A DNA stretch of 64,000 nucleotides from Hyalangium ruber (GTDB lineage Bacteria > Myxococcota > Myxococcia > Myxococcales > Myxococcaceae), in contig NZ_JAXIVS010000014.1 of the NCBI RefSeq assembly GCF_034259325.1, forward strand, positions 62,001 through 126,000, in the 5' to 3' direction. Positions 19,050 through 27,636 of the stretch are shown here, in pieces; the first letter of the stretch is position 1; each line of letters opens with the position of its first letter. The notes under the pieces are model-generated. The model made no database searches. It was given only the letters and a program-made list of their open reading frames with translations, and was not told where the DNA came from. The position numbers and the translations under genes are program-made.

Positions 19050-21854
19050 ATGCGCCGTGCCCCCCTGGCGTTGGTTTCCGCCCTCCTCCTCGCCGCCGCC
19101 CCGGCGCTCGCCCAGGGCCCTGCCCCGGCCGCGAAGCCCGCTCCGGCCGCCAAGGCCCCTGCCGGGACGCTCGCCCCCGTCACGAGCGTGGAGGGGATTA
19201 CCGAGTACCGCCTGCCCAACGGGCTGCGCGTCGTGCTCTTCCCGGATCCGACCAAGCCCACCGTCACCGTCAACGTCACCTACTTCGTCGGCAGCAAGCA
19301 CGAGGGCTACGGCGAGGCCGGCATGGCCCACCTGCTGGAGCACCTGCTCTTCAAGGGCACGCCCAAGCACAAGAACATCCCCCAGCTGCTCACCGAGCGC
19401 GGCGCCCGCCCCAACGGCACCACGTGGATGGACCGCACCAACTACTTCGAGACGCTGCCCGCCTCGGACGCCAACCTCTCCTGGGCCCTGGCCTTCGAGG
19501 CGGACCGCATGGTCAACAGCTTCATCGCCAAGAAGGACCTCGACAGCGAGATGACGGTGGTGCGCAACGAGCTGGAGCGCGGGGAGAATGATCCGCACTC
19601 GGTGCTCTTCCGCCGGGTGATGAGCGCCGCCTACCTCTTCCACAACTACGGCAAGCCCACCATCGGCACCCGCGCGGACCTGGAGAACGTCCCCATCGAG
19701 CGCCTGCAGGCCTTCTACCGCAAGCACTACCGGCCGGATAACGCCATGCTCGTGGTGGCCGGCCGCTTCGAGGAGGCCCGCGCGCTCAAGCTCATCCAGG
19801 ACACCTTCGGCCGCGTGCGCCCGCCCCGCGAGCCCCTGGCCCGCCCCTACACCGAGGAGCCCACCCAGGACGGCGAGCGCGAAGTCACCCTGCGCCGCGT
19901 GGGCGAGACGGCCGCCATCACCGCGCTCTACCACGTGCCCGAGGGCGCCCACCCCGACTTCGCCACCATCGACGTGCTCACCGAGGTGCTCGGCGACGTG
20001 CCCTCGGGGCGCCTCTACAAGGCGCTGGTGGAGTCGAAGAAGGCCGCGCGCGCGGGGGCCTCCAACCTGCAGTTGCAGGACCCGGGCGTGCTGGTGTTCA
20101 GCGCGCAGCTGCGCGAGGGCCAGTCCGTGGAGGCCGCGCGCGCCACGCTGCTCCAGACGGTGGAGGAGGCGGCCCGCACGCCCTTCACCGCCGAGGAGGT
20201 GGCCCGCGCGAAGACGAGCCTGGCCAAGCAGGTGGAGCTGATCCTCAACGACTCGGAGCGCGCCGCCATCATCCTGTCCGAGTGGGGAGCCATCGGCGAC
20301 TGGCGCCTGCTCTTCCTGCACCGGGACCGGATTGAAGCCGTGAAGCCCGAGGACGTCACCCGCGTGGCGGCCACGTACCTGAAGACGTCCAACCGCACGC
20401 TGGGCCAGTTCATCCCCACGCCGAAGCCGGACCGCGCGGAGCTGCCGCCGCGGGTGCAGGTGGCCTCCATGCTCCAGGGCTATACGGGCCGCGCCGCCAT
20501 CGCCCAGGGCGAGGCGTTCGACCCTTCGCCGGCCAACATCGAGTCGCGGGTGGAGCGCTCGCAGCTGGGCGGGCTGAAGCTGGCGCTGCTGCCGAAGAAG
20601 ACGCGCGGGGAGATGGTGAGCGTGGTGCTCAACCTGCGCTGGGGCACCGAGCAGACGGTGCTGGGCAAGGAGGACGCGGCGGAGATGGCCGGCGCCCTGC
20701 TCATGCGCGGCACGAAGACGAAGAGCCGCCAGCAGATTCAGGATGCGTTGGACAGGCTCAAGGCGCGGGTGGGCATGGATGGAGGGCCGCTGGGCGCCTC
20801 CGTCTCCGTGGAGGTGAAGCGCGAGAACCTGGCCGAGGTGCTGAAGCTGGTGGCCGAGGTGCTGCGCGAGCCGGCCTTCGACGCCAAGGAGTTCGCGCTG
20901 CTGCAGCAGGAGCGGCTGGCGGCGATGGAGAAGTCGCGCAGCGAGCCGGACATGCTGGGCAACTACGCCTTCCGCCGGGTGCTCAGCGGACATTACCCCA
21001 AGGGCCACCCGTACTACGCGCCCACGGTGGAGGAGGCCATCGACGGGGTGAAGACCGTCACCGTGGAGCAGACGCGCGCCTTCTACCGGGACTTCTACGG
21101 CGCCTCGCAGGGGGAGCTGGCCGCGGTGGGGGACTTCGACGCGAAGGCGCTCTCGGGGCTGGTGGGCGAGCTGTTCGGTGGGTGGAAGAGCCCGGCGCCG
21201 TACGCGCGCGTGCCGCAGCGCTTCAATGACGTGGCGCCTCAGGCGCAGGCGGTGGAGACGCCTGACAAGGCCAACGCCCTGTTCCTGGCGGGGCAGAACC
21301 TGAAGCTGAAGGACAATGATCCGGACTGGCCCGCGCTGATGCTGGGCAACTTCATGTTCGGCGGCGGCTTCCTCAACTCGCGGCTGGCCACGCGGATCCG
21401 CCAGAAGGATGGCCTGTCCTACGGGGTGAACAGCGGGCTGAGCGCGGGGGCGCTGGATGAGGTGGGCACGTTTACCGCCTACGCCATCTACGCTCCGCAG
21501 AATGCCGAGCGGCTGGAGGCGGCCCTGCGCGAGGAGCTGAGCAAGGCGCTGGACAAGGGCTTCACGGTCGAGGAGCTGCAGAAGGCCCGCTCGGGCCTGC
21601 TGGAGTACCGGCAGACGGGGCGCGCGCAGGATGGCGGGCTGGCACGGACGCTGGCCAACTACCTGTATTACGGGCGCACGCTGGAGTTCGACGCGGCGCT
21701 GGAGCAGCGCATGGCGAAGCTGACGGTGGAGGACGTGCGCAAGGCGCTCGCGCGGCATGTGGACCCGAACAAGCTCACGGTGGTGAAGGCCGGAGACTTC
21801 GCCGGGGCGAAGAAGAAGGCGCAGGCCCCCGTGCCCGCCAACGCGGCGCCCTAA
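19050..21854 (+). CDS. M16 (pitrilysin) family zinc protease, double module
   Basis: A 934-residue secreted protease with a signal peptide (MRRAPLALVSALLLAAAPALA) and an Ala/Pro-rich spacer. The first M16 module has the inverted zinc motif HLLEH (His94, Glu97, His98), followed by the long peptidase domain. The second half (from about residue 500) is the catalytically inactive M16 module, with GGGFLNSRLATRIRQKDGLSYGVNSGL, the family's typical C-module phrase. ATG 19050 has GAGG 5 nt upstream; upstream in-frame starts give a non-secretory leader. The enzyme probably degrades peptides in the periplasm or is exported. Its last codon overlaps the convergent ankyrin gene by 4 nt. Confidence 0.9.
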   Translation: MRRAPLALVSALLLAAAPALAQGPAPAAKPAPAAKAPAGTLAPVTSVEGITEYRLPNGLRVVLFPDPTKPTVTVNVTYFVGSKHEGYGEAGMAHLLEHLLFKGTPKHKNIPQLLTERGARPNGTTWMDRTNYFETLPASDANLSWALAFEADRMVNSFIAKKDLDSEMTVVRNELERGENDPHSVLFRRVMSAAYLFHNYGKPTIGTRADLENVPIERLQAFYRKHYRPDNAMLVVAGRFEEARALKLIQDTFGRVRPPREPLARPYTEEPTQDGEREVTLRRVGETAAITALYHVPEGAHPDFATIDVLTEVLGDVPSGRLYKALVESKKAARAGASNLQLQDPGVLVFSAQLREGQSVEAARATLLQTVEEAARTPFTAEEVARAKTSLAKQVELILNDSERAAIILSEWGAIGDWRLLFLHRDRIEAVKPEDVTRVAATYLKTSNRTLGQFIPTPKPDRAELPPRVQVASMLQGYTGRAAIAQGEAFDPSPANIESRVERSQLGGLKLALLPKKTRGEMVSVVLNLRWGTEQTVLGKEDAAEMAGALLMRGTKTKSRQQIQDALDRLKARVGMDGGPLGASVSVEVKRENLAEVLKLVAEVLREPAFDAKEFALLQQERLAAMEKSRSEPDMLGNYAFRRVLSGHYPKGHPYYAPTVEEAIDGVKTVTVEQTRAFYRDFYGASQGELAAVGDFDAKALSGLVGELFGGWKSPAPYARVPQRFNDVAPQAQAVETPDKANALFLAGQNLKLKDNDPDWPALMLGNFMFGGGFLNSRLATRIRQKDGLSYGVNSGLSAGALDEVGTFTAYAIYAPQNAERLEAALREELSKALDKGFTVEELQKARSGLLEYRQTGRAQDGGLARTLANYLYYGRTLEFDAALEQRMAKLTVEDVRKALARHVDPNKLTVVKAGDFAGAKKKAQAPVPANAAP

Positions 21855-22750
21855 CGCGTTCCCTGGGGGCGCAGGAGGGCGGCGAGCTCGGGCGTGCGGG
21901 CCAGGTCCATCGCCGTCTTCCCGTCCGCGTCCCGAGCTTGGACATCCGCGCCCTTGTCCAGCAGGGCGCGCACCAGCTCCGGAGCGCCCGCGGACACGGC
22001 CAGCATGAGGGGCGTGCGCCGCAGGTCCGGCTCGCGCGCGTTCACGTCCGCGCCGTGAGCGATGAGCAGGCGGGCCACCTCTCGGGGTGCGTGGCGGCAC
22101 AGGGCCAGGGGCAGCGGCGTCCAGCCTCCGCTGCGCGCGTTCACGTCCGCGCCGTGTGAGAGCAGCAGCCGCACCAGCTCCAAGTGCCCTCGCTCGGCCG
22201 CCATCAGCAGCGCGGTGGTGCCGAGGATGGTGTTGGAGGCGTTGACCGGCGTTCCCGCGTCCAGCAGCCGTCGCACCTCTTCGAGGTCTCCCCGACTCGT
22301 GGCCTCCACCAGCGGAGGCTGGGCCTGGCGCAGCTCCAACTCCCAGTCGAGCCCGCGCTTGGACTCGAGCAGCTCCACCACACTCTCCAGGTGCTTGCGC
22401 AGCTCCGCGGGCAGCTCTCCACCCTGCTGCTTCATCTCCGAGAAGGCGGCCCGCAGCGCCGTGAGCTCCACCCACTGGCCTCGCGCCAGTCGCTGCAGCG
22501 CGTCCAGTTGCGCGAGGACCTCATCGAGGAGCTGGGCCTCCTCGGCCGAGTAGCGCCCGGAGAAAGGAATGAAGAGGGCGCCTTCGAGCGCCTCGAAGGC
22601 CTGTGCGTAGCGGTGCTCCGCGAGTGCCTGCCGGGCCTGGGCAATCTGTTCGGGCGCGCGTCGCCGCGTGCGCGCGCTCTGCGCATGCACGCCCGCCGTG
22701 AGTCCCCCCACGACGACGACCAGCATGAGCAGTCCCAGCAGCCAGCACAT
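21851..22750 (-). CDS. Secreted or membrane-anchored ankyrin-repeat protein
   Basis: A 299-residue protein with a hydrophobic N terminus (residues 2-22) that may be a signal peptide or anchor. The middle (about 30-130) is helical and rich in Ala, Leu and Glu. Four ankyrin repeats follow from about residue 145 (LVEATSRGDLEEVRRLLDAGTPVNA, then TALLMAAERGHLELVRLLLSHGADVNAR, a repeat with LLIAHGADVNAR, and one with PELVRALLDKGADVQARD), and a partial repeat closes the protein. Ankyrin repeats mediate protein-protein contacts; the partner is unknown. The gene is convergent with the M16 protease, sharing 4 nt. Confidence 0.85.
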   Translation of the reverse strand: MCWLLGLLMLVVVVGGLTAGVHAQSARTRRRAPEQIAQARQALAEHRYAQAFEALEGALFIPFSGRYSAEEAQLLDEVLAQLDALQRLARGQWVELTALRAAFSEMKQQGGELPAELRKHLESVVELLESKRGLDWELELRQAQPPLVEATSRGDLEEVRRLLDAGTPVNASNTILGTTALLMAAERGHLELVRLLLSHGADVNARSGGWTPLPLALCRHAPREVARLLIAHGADVNAREPDLRRTPLMLAVSAGAPELVRALLDKGADVQARDADGKTAMDLARTPELAALLRPQGTR

Positions 22751-22805
22751 GGCGGCAGGCTACCCCGGATGCCTGTCAGACATCGGCTCGGGGTGCCGGG
22801 CCCTG

Positions 22806-22991
22806 TTACTCCTCGTGCAGGTTGACCTTGAGGGTGGTGGTCTCGCCCGCCTTCATCTGTACGGTCTTGGTGACCTTCTTGCCCTCCTGATCATTGACGA
22901 GCATCACGCGGTGTGGGGCGCCGAGCAGGATTCGGCCGTCGAGCTCGACCGCCATGGGAGTTGGTGGACCTCCCCGTCGCTGGATTGTCAT
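22806..22991 (-). CDS. Short PEGA-like protein
   Basis: A 61-residue ORF with a strong ribosome binding site (GGAGG, 7 nt before the ATG), which makes translation likely despite its size. Residues 22-58 (ILLGAPHRVMLVNDQEGKK, then VTKTVQMKAGETTTLKVNL) resemble the second half of a PEGA domain, a surface-layer-type beta module common at the C termini of myxobacterial kinases. There is no signal peptide or membrane span, so the protein would stay in the cytoplasm unless it is a remnant. The start lies only 25 nt from that of the divergent lipoprotein gene. It could be a free-standing adaptor or the decayed tail of a larger gene. Confidence 0.5.
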   Translation of the reverse strand: MTIQRRGGPPTPMAVELDGRILLGAPHRVMLVNDQEGKKVTKTVQMKAGETTTLKVNLHEE

Positions 22992-23016
22992 CGCGAGTCC
23001 TCCGGCTAGGCTTCAG

Positions 23017-23349
23017 ATGATGCGCTCGAACTTCCGGTGGTGCTTGCTGGCCGTGGTGCTCGGTGCCTGCTCGTCGGGGCGAAATGAGACGGTCAAAGCC
23101 GAGGCGCAGGCGTCCTCGCCTTCCGTGGCTCAGCTGGATGCAGGGACTCCGGTGTGCCAGCCTCGGACGTGCCAGGCGATGAAGCGGCGCTGTGGCCGGG
23201 TGAGTGATGGGTGCGGCGGCGTGCTCGACTGTGGCGCCTGCCCCGGTTGCGGCCCCGAGGAGATGGACTGCTGCGGCGCCTGCATCCCCAAGTCCGAGGG
23301 TCGTTGCCCCGAGAACATTCACTGCAAGCAGCCGCCTCCGGAGATGTGA
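23017..23349 (+). CDS. Cysteine-rich lipoprotein
   Basis: A 110-residue lipoprotein. The signal MMRSNFRWCLLAVVLGACSSG has a lipobox ending at Cys19, after which the sequence is probably lipid-anchored. The mature domain contains many cysteines in a pattern often seen in myxobacterial surface proteins (CQPRTC, then RRCGRVSDGCGGVLDCGACPGCG, ending DCCGAC and CPENIHC). These would form several disulfides. Two adjacent ATG codons (23017 and 23020) are possible starts. The gene lies 25 nt from the divergent PEGA-like ORF, so the promoters must overlap that gene. Function unknown; a surface or envelope role is inferred from the anchor. Confidence 0.7.
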   Translation: MMRSNFRWCLLAVVLGACSSGRNETVKAEAQASSPSVAQLDAGTPVCQPRTCQAMKRRCGRVSDGCGGVLDCGACPGCGPEEMDCCGACIPKSEGRCPENIHCKQPPPEM

Positions 23350-23379
23350 CGCGCGGCGGGCGTGTCAGACCGCTGGGTT

Positions 23380-23408
23380 ACTCCTTCGTCCCGAGATGAC
23401 GAAGGAGT
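23380..23408. terminator. Perfect 11-bp hairpin in convergent gap
   Basis: ACTCCTTCGTC (23380-23390) pairs perfectly with GACGAAGGAGT (23398-23408) across a 7-nt loop. It lies 31 nt after the stop of the cysteine-rich lipoprotein gene and before the convergent sulfite-oxidase-like gene. There is no long T tract on either strand, so it is a candidate bidirectional or factor-assisted terminator rather than a classical intrinsic one. Confidence 0.5.
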
Positions 23409-23540
23409 CTCGCCCTGACCGATCCCCTCCCCTCTTCTTTCCCGGGCCAGCCGGAACGTGCTCCGGAGGAAGAGGTGTGCTCCCCAGGGGGCTCGGTCAC
23501 AAGGCTGCCGTCCTCAACCGAAAGGTCGGATGGCCGGTGC

Positions 23541-23585
23541 ACGCGAGGCGGGAAGGTCCAACCCCTCCTCATTCCCGCCTCGCGT
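23541..23585. terminator. Perfect 14-bp inverted repeat in convergent gap
   Basis: The arms 23541-23554 (ACGCGAGGCGGGAA) and 23572-23585 are exactly complementary, separated by 17 nt. The element sits 62 nt beyond the end of the sulfite-oxidase-like gene, which is read towards it. With the 11-bp hairpin at 23380-23408 it accounts for the only visible structure in the 297-nt gap 23350-23646, where I see no gene. Terminator function is inferred from position and symmetry. Confidence 0.4.
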
Positions 23586-23646
23586 TGCTCCCGAACTCCT
23601 CGTAGCTTCGTCGACGTCCTGGAGTGTCTGCTGTAGCGCTCGCGGA

Positions 23647-24732
23647 TCAGCCCACGTACACCACGCGCACCTGCACCGCGTTGTTGCCGTAGCCCAAGCG
23701 GTTCCACTGCGCTGACTCCGGCTGCGTCTCGCCCGCCTCGTCCGTCGCTCGTGCTCTCAAGGTGTGACGACCGGGCTTCGGGTTCTCCCACGTGAAGGCC
23801 CAGCGCACCCATGCCGAGGGCCTTGGCACCTCCAGCAGCGTGGCGGACTTCCAGTTGTCTCCTCCGTCCACCGCTACCTCGACCTGCACCACCCGGCGCT
23901 CCCCGCTCCAGGCCATGCCCTGCACCACCACCGGGCCTTCCGTCAGGCGGGCTCCCTCCTCCGGGGAGGTGATCAGCGACTTCACCCGCATCCGCGTCAC
24001 CGGCTCCGGCTTTCGCCCGTCCGCCGTGTCGTAGATGTAGCGATCGCGCTGGTAGTAGCCTTCGAACGGTCTCGTCAGCGCTTCGATGCGGCTCACCCAC
24101 TTCACGCTCGCCATGCCGTACCAGCCCGGCACCACCAGTCGGACTGGAGCTCCGTGCGCGCGGGTCAGCGGCGCTCCGTTCATCTCCAGCGCCAGCAGCG
24201 TGTCCGGGTGCAGCGCCTTGCTCAGCGGCAGCGCTCTGGCGAAGCGCTTGCTCCCCTTCCCGTCCGCTCCCTCGATCAGCACCTCCACCGCTTCCTTTCG
24301 CAGCCGAGCGCGCGAGAGCACCTCCGCCAGCGGCACTCCCGTCCAGATGGCCGTGCCCAGGGCCCCCTGTCCCCAGGGCTCACCCTCCGGAAGCGGGGCC
24401 ATGCTCGTTCGCCCGTTGCCCGCGCACTCCAGCGTCACCGTCAGCGAGCGTCTCTTCTGCTGAGACAGTTCCGCCACCTCCAACATGAAGGCATCCTCTA
24501 CCGCTCCCTCCACGCTGATGCGGTGCGTGTCCGGTGAGAGTTCTGGCTCCGCGTGGTTGCTGCGCACGTAGAAGACCGGCGTCGGTGTCCGCCCCAGCGC
24601 CAACGCCTGCGTCGGCGTCTCCGCGTTGAAGGGCTCTGGTTTCACCACCACCAGTCCCTGACGCTCTGCTTCCTCCCGCTCTTCCAGGGAGGCGCTTGCT
24701 TCCTCGCTCCCTGTCCCAATGCTGTCCGCCAC
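23647..24732 (-). CDS. Sulfite oxidase-like molybdopterin oxidoreductase
   Basis: A 361-residue protein with the sulfite-oxidase (SUOX) molybdopterin fold in the first ~230 residues and a Mo-co dimerisation (Ig-like) domain in the rest. The Mo-ligating Cys is in TLECAGNGR (about residue 101), and the family phrases GAPVRLVVPGWYGMASVKWV and IEALTRPFEGYYQ are present. No haem domain or twin-arginine signal is visible, so a cytoplasmic location is likely. GTG 24732 has GGGAGG 5 nt upstream. Substrate is uncertain (sulfite, or another oxyanion or sulfoxide). The molybdenum-cofactor genes mobA, mobB, moeA and fdhD occur about 35 kb to the right. Confidence 0.88.
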   Translation of the reverse strand: MADSIGTGSEEASASLEEREEAERQGLVVVKPEPFNAETPTQALALGRTPTPVFYVRSNHAEPELSPDTHRISVEGAVEDAFMLEVAELSQQKRRSLTVTLECAGNGRTSMAPLPEGEPWGQGALGTAIWTGVPLAEVLSRARLRKEAVEVLIEGADGKGSKRFARALPLSKALHPDTLLALEMNGAPLTRAHGAPVRLVVPGWYGMASVKWVSRIEALTRPFEGYYQRDRYIYDTADGRKPEPVTRMRVKSLITSPEEGARLTEGPVVVQGMAWSGERRVVQVEVAVDGGDNWKSATLLEVPRPSAWVRWAFTWENPKPGRHTLRARATDEAGETQPESAQWNRLGYGNNAVQVRVVYVG

Positions 24733-24920
24733 TCACGCCTCCCACTCGCCCACATGGGAGATGGATCCCCCCTGGCCCACAGGCAAGGGTCCGTGTTCTG
24801 TGCCGGTCGTCGTTTGGCGGGAGGTTTGCATTCTCAAGGGATGAGAGACACCGCCGCACCCCTTCTCGTGGATGCGGCAGCCCCGCGCTTCTCGTGGTAC
24901 GGCTCGGATCCGTTCCGCCG

Positions 24921-26780
24921 ATGAAGCTCTCGTATGACGTCATCGTGGTGGGCCTGGGCCATGCCGGCTCCGAGGCCGCGCTTGCCTGTGCCCGCATGGG
25001 CCTGGCCACCCTCGGCCTCACCCTCAAGCGCGACCGCGCCGCCGTCATGAGCTGCAACCCCGCCGTCGGTGGCACCGCCAAGGGCCACCTCGTGCGCGAG
25101 CTCGATGCCCTCGGCGGCGAGATGGGCCACGCCGCCGACCGCGCCGGCACCCACTTCAAGACCCTCAACGCCTCCAAGGGCCCCGCTGTCCAGGCCACCC
25201 GCGTCCTCTGTGACCGCGACGCCTACGCCCGCACCGTTCAGTCCGTTCTCTTCTCCCAGCCCGGCCTCACCGTCCACGAAGCTGAGGTCTCCTCCCTCGT
25301 CGTCGAGGGCGGCCAGGTGCGCGGCGTCGTGCTCGGCGATGGCTCCCAGGTGCAGGCCCGCGCCGTGCTCCTCACCACCGGCACCTTCCTCCAGGCCCTC
25401 ATGCACGTGGGCGAGAAGAAGGAGGTCGGCGGTCGGCTCGGCGATGAGGCCGCTCGCGGGCTGTCCGACTCGCTGCGCTCCCTGGGTTTCTCCCTCGGTC
25501 GCTTCAAGACCGGCACTCCCGCCCGCCTCCAGCGCGACTCCATCGACTGGGACGCCGTCGAGCCTCAGCCCGGTGATTTGCCCCCCCGCTTCTTCTCGTG
25601 GCGCACCCGCCAGCAGCTCCCCTCGGGCCACGCCCTGCCGCTCCAGCCTCCCGTCACCTGCGGCATCACCTACACAACCCCCGACACCCACCAGCTCCTG
25701 CGCGACAACCTCCACCGCTCGCCCCTCTTCCAGGGCGACATCGTCGGCCGCGGGCCTCGCTACTGCCCCTCCCTCGAGGACAAGGTGGTCCGCTTCTCCG
25801 CCCGCGAGCGACACCAGGTGTTCCTCGAGCCCGAGGGGCCCTCCTCCCCCCTCGTCTACCCCGCGGGCCTCTCCACCAGCATGCCCGCCGATGTGCAGCT
25901 GCGCTTCCTGTGCTCCATCCCTGGCCTGGCCCACGTCGAGGTGGTCCGCTTCGGCTACGCCGTCGAGTACGACTACGCCCCGCCCACCCAGCTCACCTCC
26001 ACCCTCGAGACCAAGGCCGTGCGCGGCCTGTTCTTCGCCGGCCAGCTCAATGGCACCTCCGGTTATGAGGAGGCCGCCTTCCAGGGCCTCTATGCCGGCA
26101 TCAACGCCGCCCTTCAGGTGAAGGGCGAGCCGCCCCTGCTGCTCGGCCGCGACGAGGCCCACGGCGCCGTGCTCGTGGACGAGCTCGTCACCAAGGGCGT
26201 CGATGAGCCCTTCCGCATGTTCACCAGCCGCTCCGAGCACCGCCTCAAGCTGCGCGAGGGCAACGCCGAGCTCCGCCTCGCCCGCCACGGCCACCGCGTG
26301 GGGCTGGTGCCGCGCGAGGCCCTCGAGCGCGTCGAGGCCCGCGCCCTCGCCGTCGCCGCTGAGGTGGCTCGGCTCAAGCGCTCCGGTCTCGCCGCCCGCC
26401 TCAAGCGCCCCGAGGTGAGCTACGCCGCCCTCGCCGCCGAGTCCCGCCGCGAGTGGCCCACCCTGCCCCCCGACGTCGTCGAAGAGGTGGAGGTGGAGGT
26501 GAAGTACGAGGGCTACATCGCCCAGGCCGAGCGCGCCGCCGCCCGCGAGGCCGAGGCATGGGATGGGTGGATCATCCCCCCCGGCTTCCGCTTCGCCGAG
26601 GTGCGGGGACTTTCCGCCGAGGCCGCCGAAAAATTGGTAGCCCACAGCCCAGCCACTGTGGGACAAGCCCGCCGCATTCCGGGGATGACTCCAGCGGCTC
26701 TTTCACTGCTGCTGGTGGCCCTCAAAAAGGAGCGCTCCGGCGTCTCCACAGGGCTACCTGGCCCGTCGTCCCGTTCCTGA
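24921..26780 (+). CDS. mnmG: tRNA uridine 5-carboxymethylaminomethyl modification enzyme MnmG
   Basis: A 619-residue FAD protein (GidA) that partners MnmE in wobble-uridine modification. The FAD-binding Rossmann motif VVGLGHAGSEAA begins at residue 8, so ATG 24921 is the only sensible start; a longer in-frame version to 24696 adds unrelated sequence. Family signatures AVGGTAKGHLVRELDALGG, FKTGTPARL and GQLNGTSGYEEAAFQGLYAGINAA are all present, and the C-terminal helical domain ends with RIPGMTPAALSLLLVALK. No good ribosome binding site is visible. rsmG follows after 168 nt, so this is the gidA-gidB arrangement typical of chromosome-origin regions. Confidence 0.96.
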   Translation: MKLSYDVIVVGLGHAGSEAALACARMGLATLGLTLKRDRAAVMSCNPAVGGTAKGHLVRELDALGGEMGHAADRAGTHFKTLNASKGPAVQATRVLCDRDAYARTVQSVLFSQPGLTVHEAEVSSLVVEGGQVRGVVLGDGSQVQARAVLLTTGTFLQALMHVGEKKEVGGRLGDEAARGLSDSLRSLGFSLGRFKTGTPARLQRDSIDWDAVEPQPGDLPPRFFSWRTRQQLPSGHALPLQPPVTCGITYTTPDTHQLLRDNLHRSPLFQGDIVGRGPRYCPSLEDKVVRFSARERHQVFLEPEGPSSPLVYPAGLSTSMPADVQLRFLCSIPGLAHVEVVRFGYAVEYDYAPPTQLTSTLETKAVRGLFFAGQLNGTSGYEEAAFQGLYAGINAALQVKGEPPLLLGRDEAHGAVLVDELVTKGVDEPFRMFTSRSEHRLKLREGNAELRLARHGHRVGLVPREALERVEARALAVAAEVARLKRSGLAARLKRPEVSYAALAAESRREWPTLPPDVVEEVEVEVKYEGYIAQAERAAAREAEAWDGWIIPPGFRFAEVRGLSAEAAEKLVAHSPATVGQARRIPGMTPAALSLLLVALKKERSGVSTGLPGPSSRS

Positions 26781-26874
26781 CGACCCCCCAGGTTTCGGCT
26801 CCCTGCGTCGCGCTCCCCGCTTTCCCTGTGTTGTTTGGTTGTTGACATGATCACCCAAGCCCCTGTGGGAAACG

Positions 26875-26883
26875 TGTGGATAA
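26875..26883 (+). promoter_or_regulatory. DnaA box (perfect TGTGGATAA)
   Basis: TGTGGATAA is the exact complement of the consensus DnaA box TTATCCACA. It lies in the mnmG-rsmG gap, 92 nt after the mnmG stop and 65 nt from a second perfect copy at 26948-26956 in the same orientation. A TTGACA hexamer precedes it at 26842-26847 in a locally AT-richer stretch. It may control rsmG or belong to an origin-associated cluster. Confidence 0.6.
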
Positions 26884-26947
26884 CCCGGGATGTTCTGAAG
26901 GCATGAGCAATATCAGGCGCTTGCGGACCGGGGGGCTGTGGAGGATC

Positions 26948-26956
26948 TGTGGATAA
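26948..26956 (+). promoter_or_regulatory. DnaA box (perfect TGTGGATAA) at rsmG start
   Basis: A second exact DnaA-box match in the same orientation as the one at 26875-26883. It overlaps the GTG start codon of rsmG, so DnaA bound here would sit on the translation start region of the DNA. Two perfect 9-mers within 82 nt are unlikely by chance in a 70% GC genome. Confidence 0.55.
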
Positions 26957-27602
26957 AGTACGCTTCTCCGATCAGCTCCAACAGGGGTGTCTCACGCTCG
27001 GTGTGAGTGTCGCCGAGGACGTCCCTCCTCGCCTCCACCAGCTCATGAATGAGCTGCTGAAGTGGAACGCGAAGGTAAATCTTACCGCCATCACCGCGCC
27101 CGAAGAGGTGCTCGAAAAGCACTTCCTCGACTCGCTCGCCGTGCTGCCCGAAGTGGAGGGCGCGGCCTCCCTCCTGGACCTCGGCGCCGGCGCCGGTTTC
27201 CCCGGTTTGCCGCTCAAGCTGGCGCGGCCTTCGCTCGCCATCACCCTGGTCGATGCGGTGAGCAAGAAGGTTGGTTTCATCAAGGCCGCCGTTGCCGCGC
27301 TCGGGTTGAAGGAGTCCCGCGGACTTCACGCTCGCGCCGAGGGTCAGCCCGAGGTGGAGGGCATTCCCCGCGCCGAGCTGCTCATCGCCCGCGCGTTCAT
27401 GGATCTGCCCGACTGGCTCGACCTCGCGCCCGCGTACGTGCTGCCCGGTGGGCGCGTGGTCGCCATGCTCGGCAAGGCCCAGCCCGACTCGGAGCTCCAC
27501 GCTCGCGCCGCCGAGCGGAACCTGCGCCTCGTGTCCGCGCGCCAGTACCGGCTGCCGTTCTCCGGCGCCGAGCGCCAGGTGGCCGTTTTCACGAAGGTTT
27601 GA
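26949..27602 (+). CDS. rsmG: 16S rRNA (guanine527-N7)-methyltransferase RsmG
   Basis: A 217-residue SAM-dependent methyltransferase (GidB) that methylates G527 of 16S rRNA. It has the family N-terminal helices (LHQLMNELLKWNAKVNLTAI), the SAM-binding motif LLDLGAGAGFPGLPLKLA and the following ALVDAVSKK-type acidic loop (TLVDAVSKKVGF). GTG 26949 has GGAGG 5 nt upstream. In other bacteria it is often upstream of parAB; here parA is 3.7 kb away because a repeat array, a lipoprotein, a kinase and the parS cluster intervene. Confidence 0.95.
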   Translation: MDKVRFSDQLQQGCLTLGVSVAEDVPPRLHQLMNELLKWNAKVNLTAITAPEEVLEKHFLDSLAVLPEVEGAASLLDLGAGAGFPGLPLKLARPSLAITLVDAVSKKVGFIKAAVAALGLKESRGLHARAEGQPEVEGIPRAELLIARAFMDLPDWLDLAPAYVLPGGRVVAMLGKAQPDSELHARAAERNLRLVSARQYRLPFSGAERQVAVFTKV

Positions 27603-27636
27603 GCCCGGAGGCCCGCCTCGGGGCGCGCTTGCCGCG

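Noticed and set aside
18417-22475. A 1,352-codon open frame antisense to sodC and the M16 protease
   Set aside because: It is a high-GC shadow: His/Arg/Gly-rich composition, opposite to a clearly conserved protease in frame. The same applies to the 1,096-codon frame at 5156-8446 opposite the kinase and MshEN genes.
23409-23646. Possible gene remnant in the gap before the sulfite-oxidase-like gene
   Set aside because: Short frames there have no start signals or recognisable motifs; only the two inverted repeats stand out.
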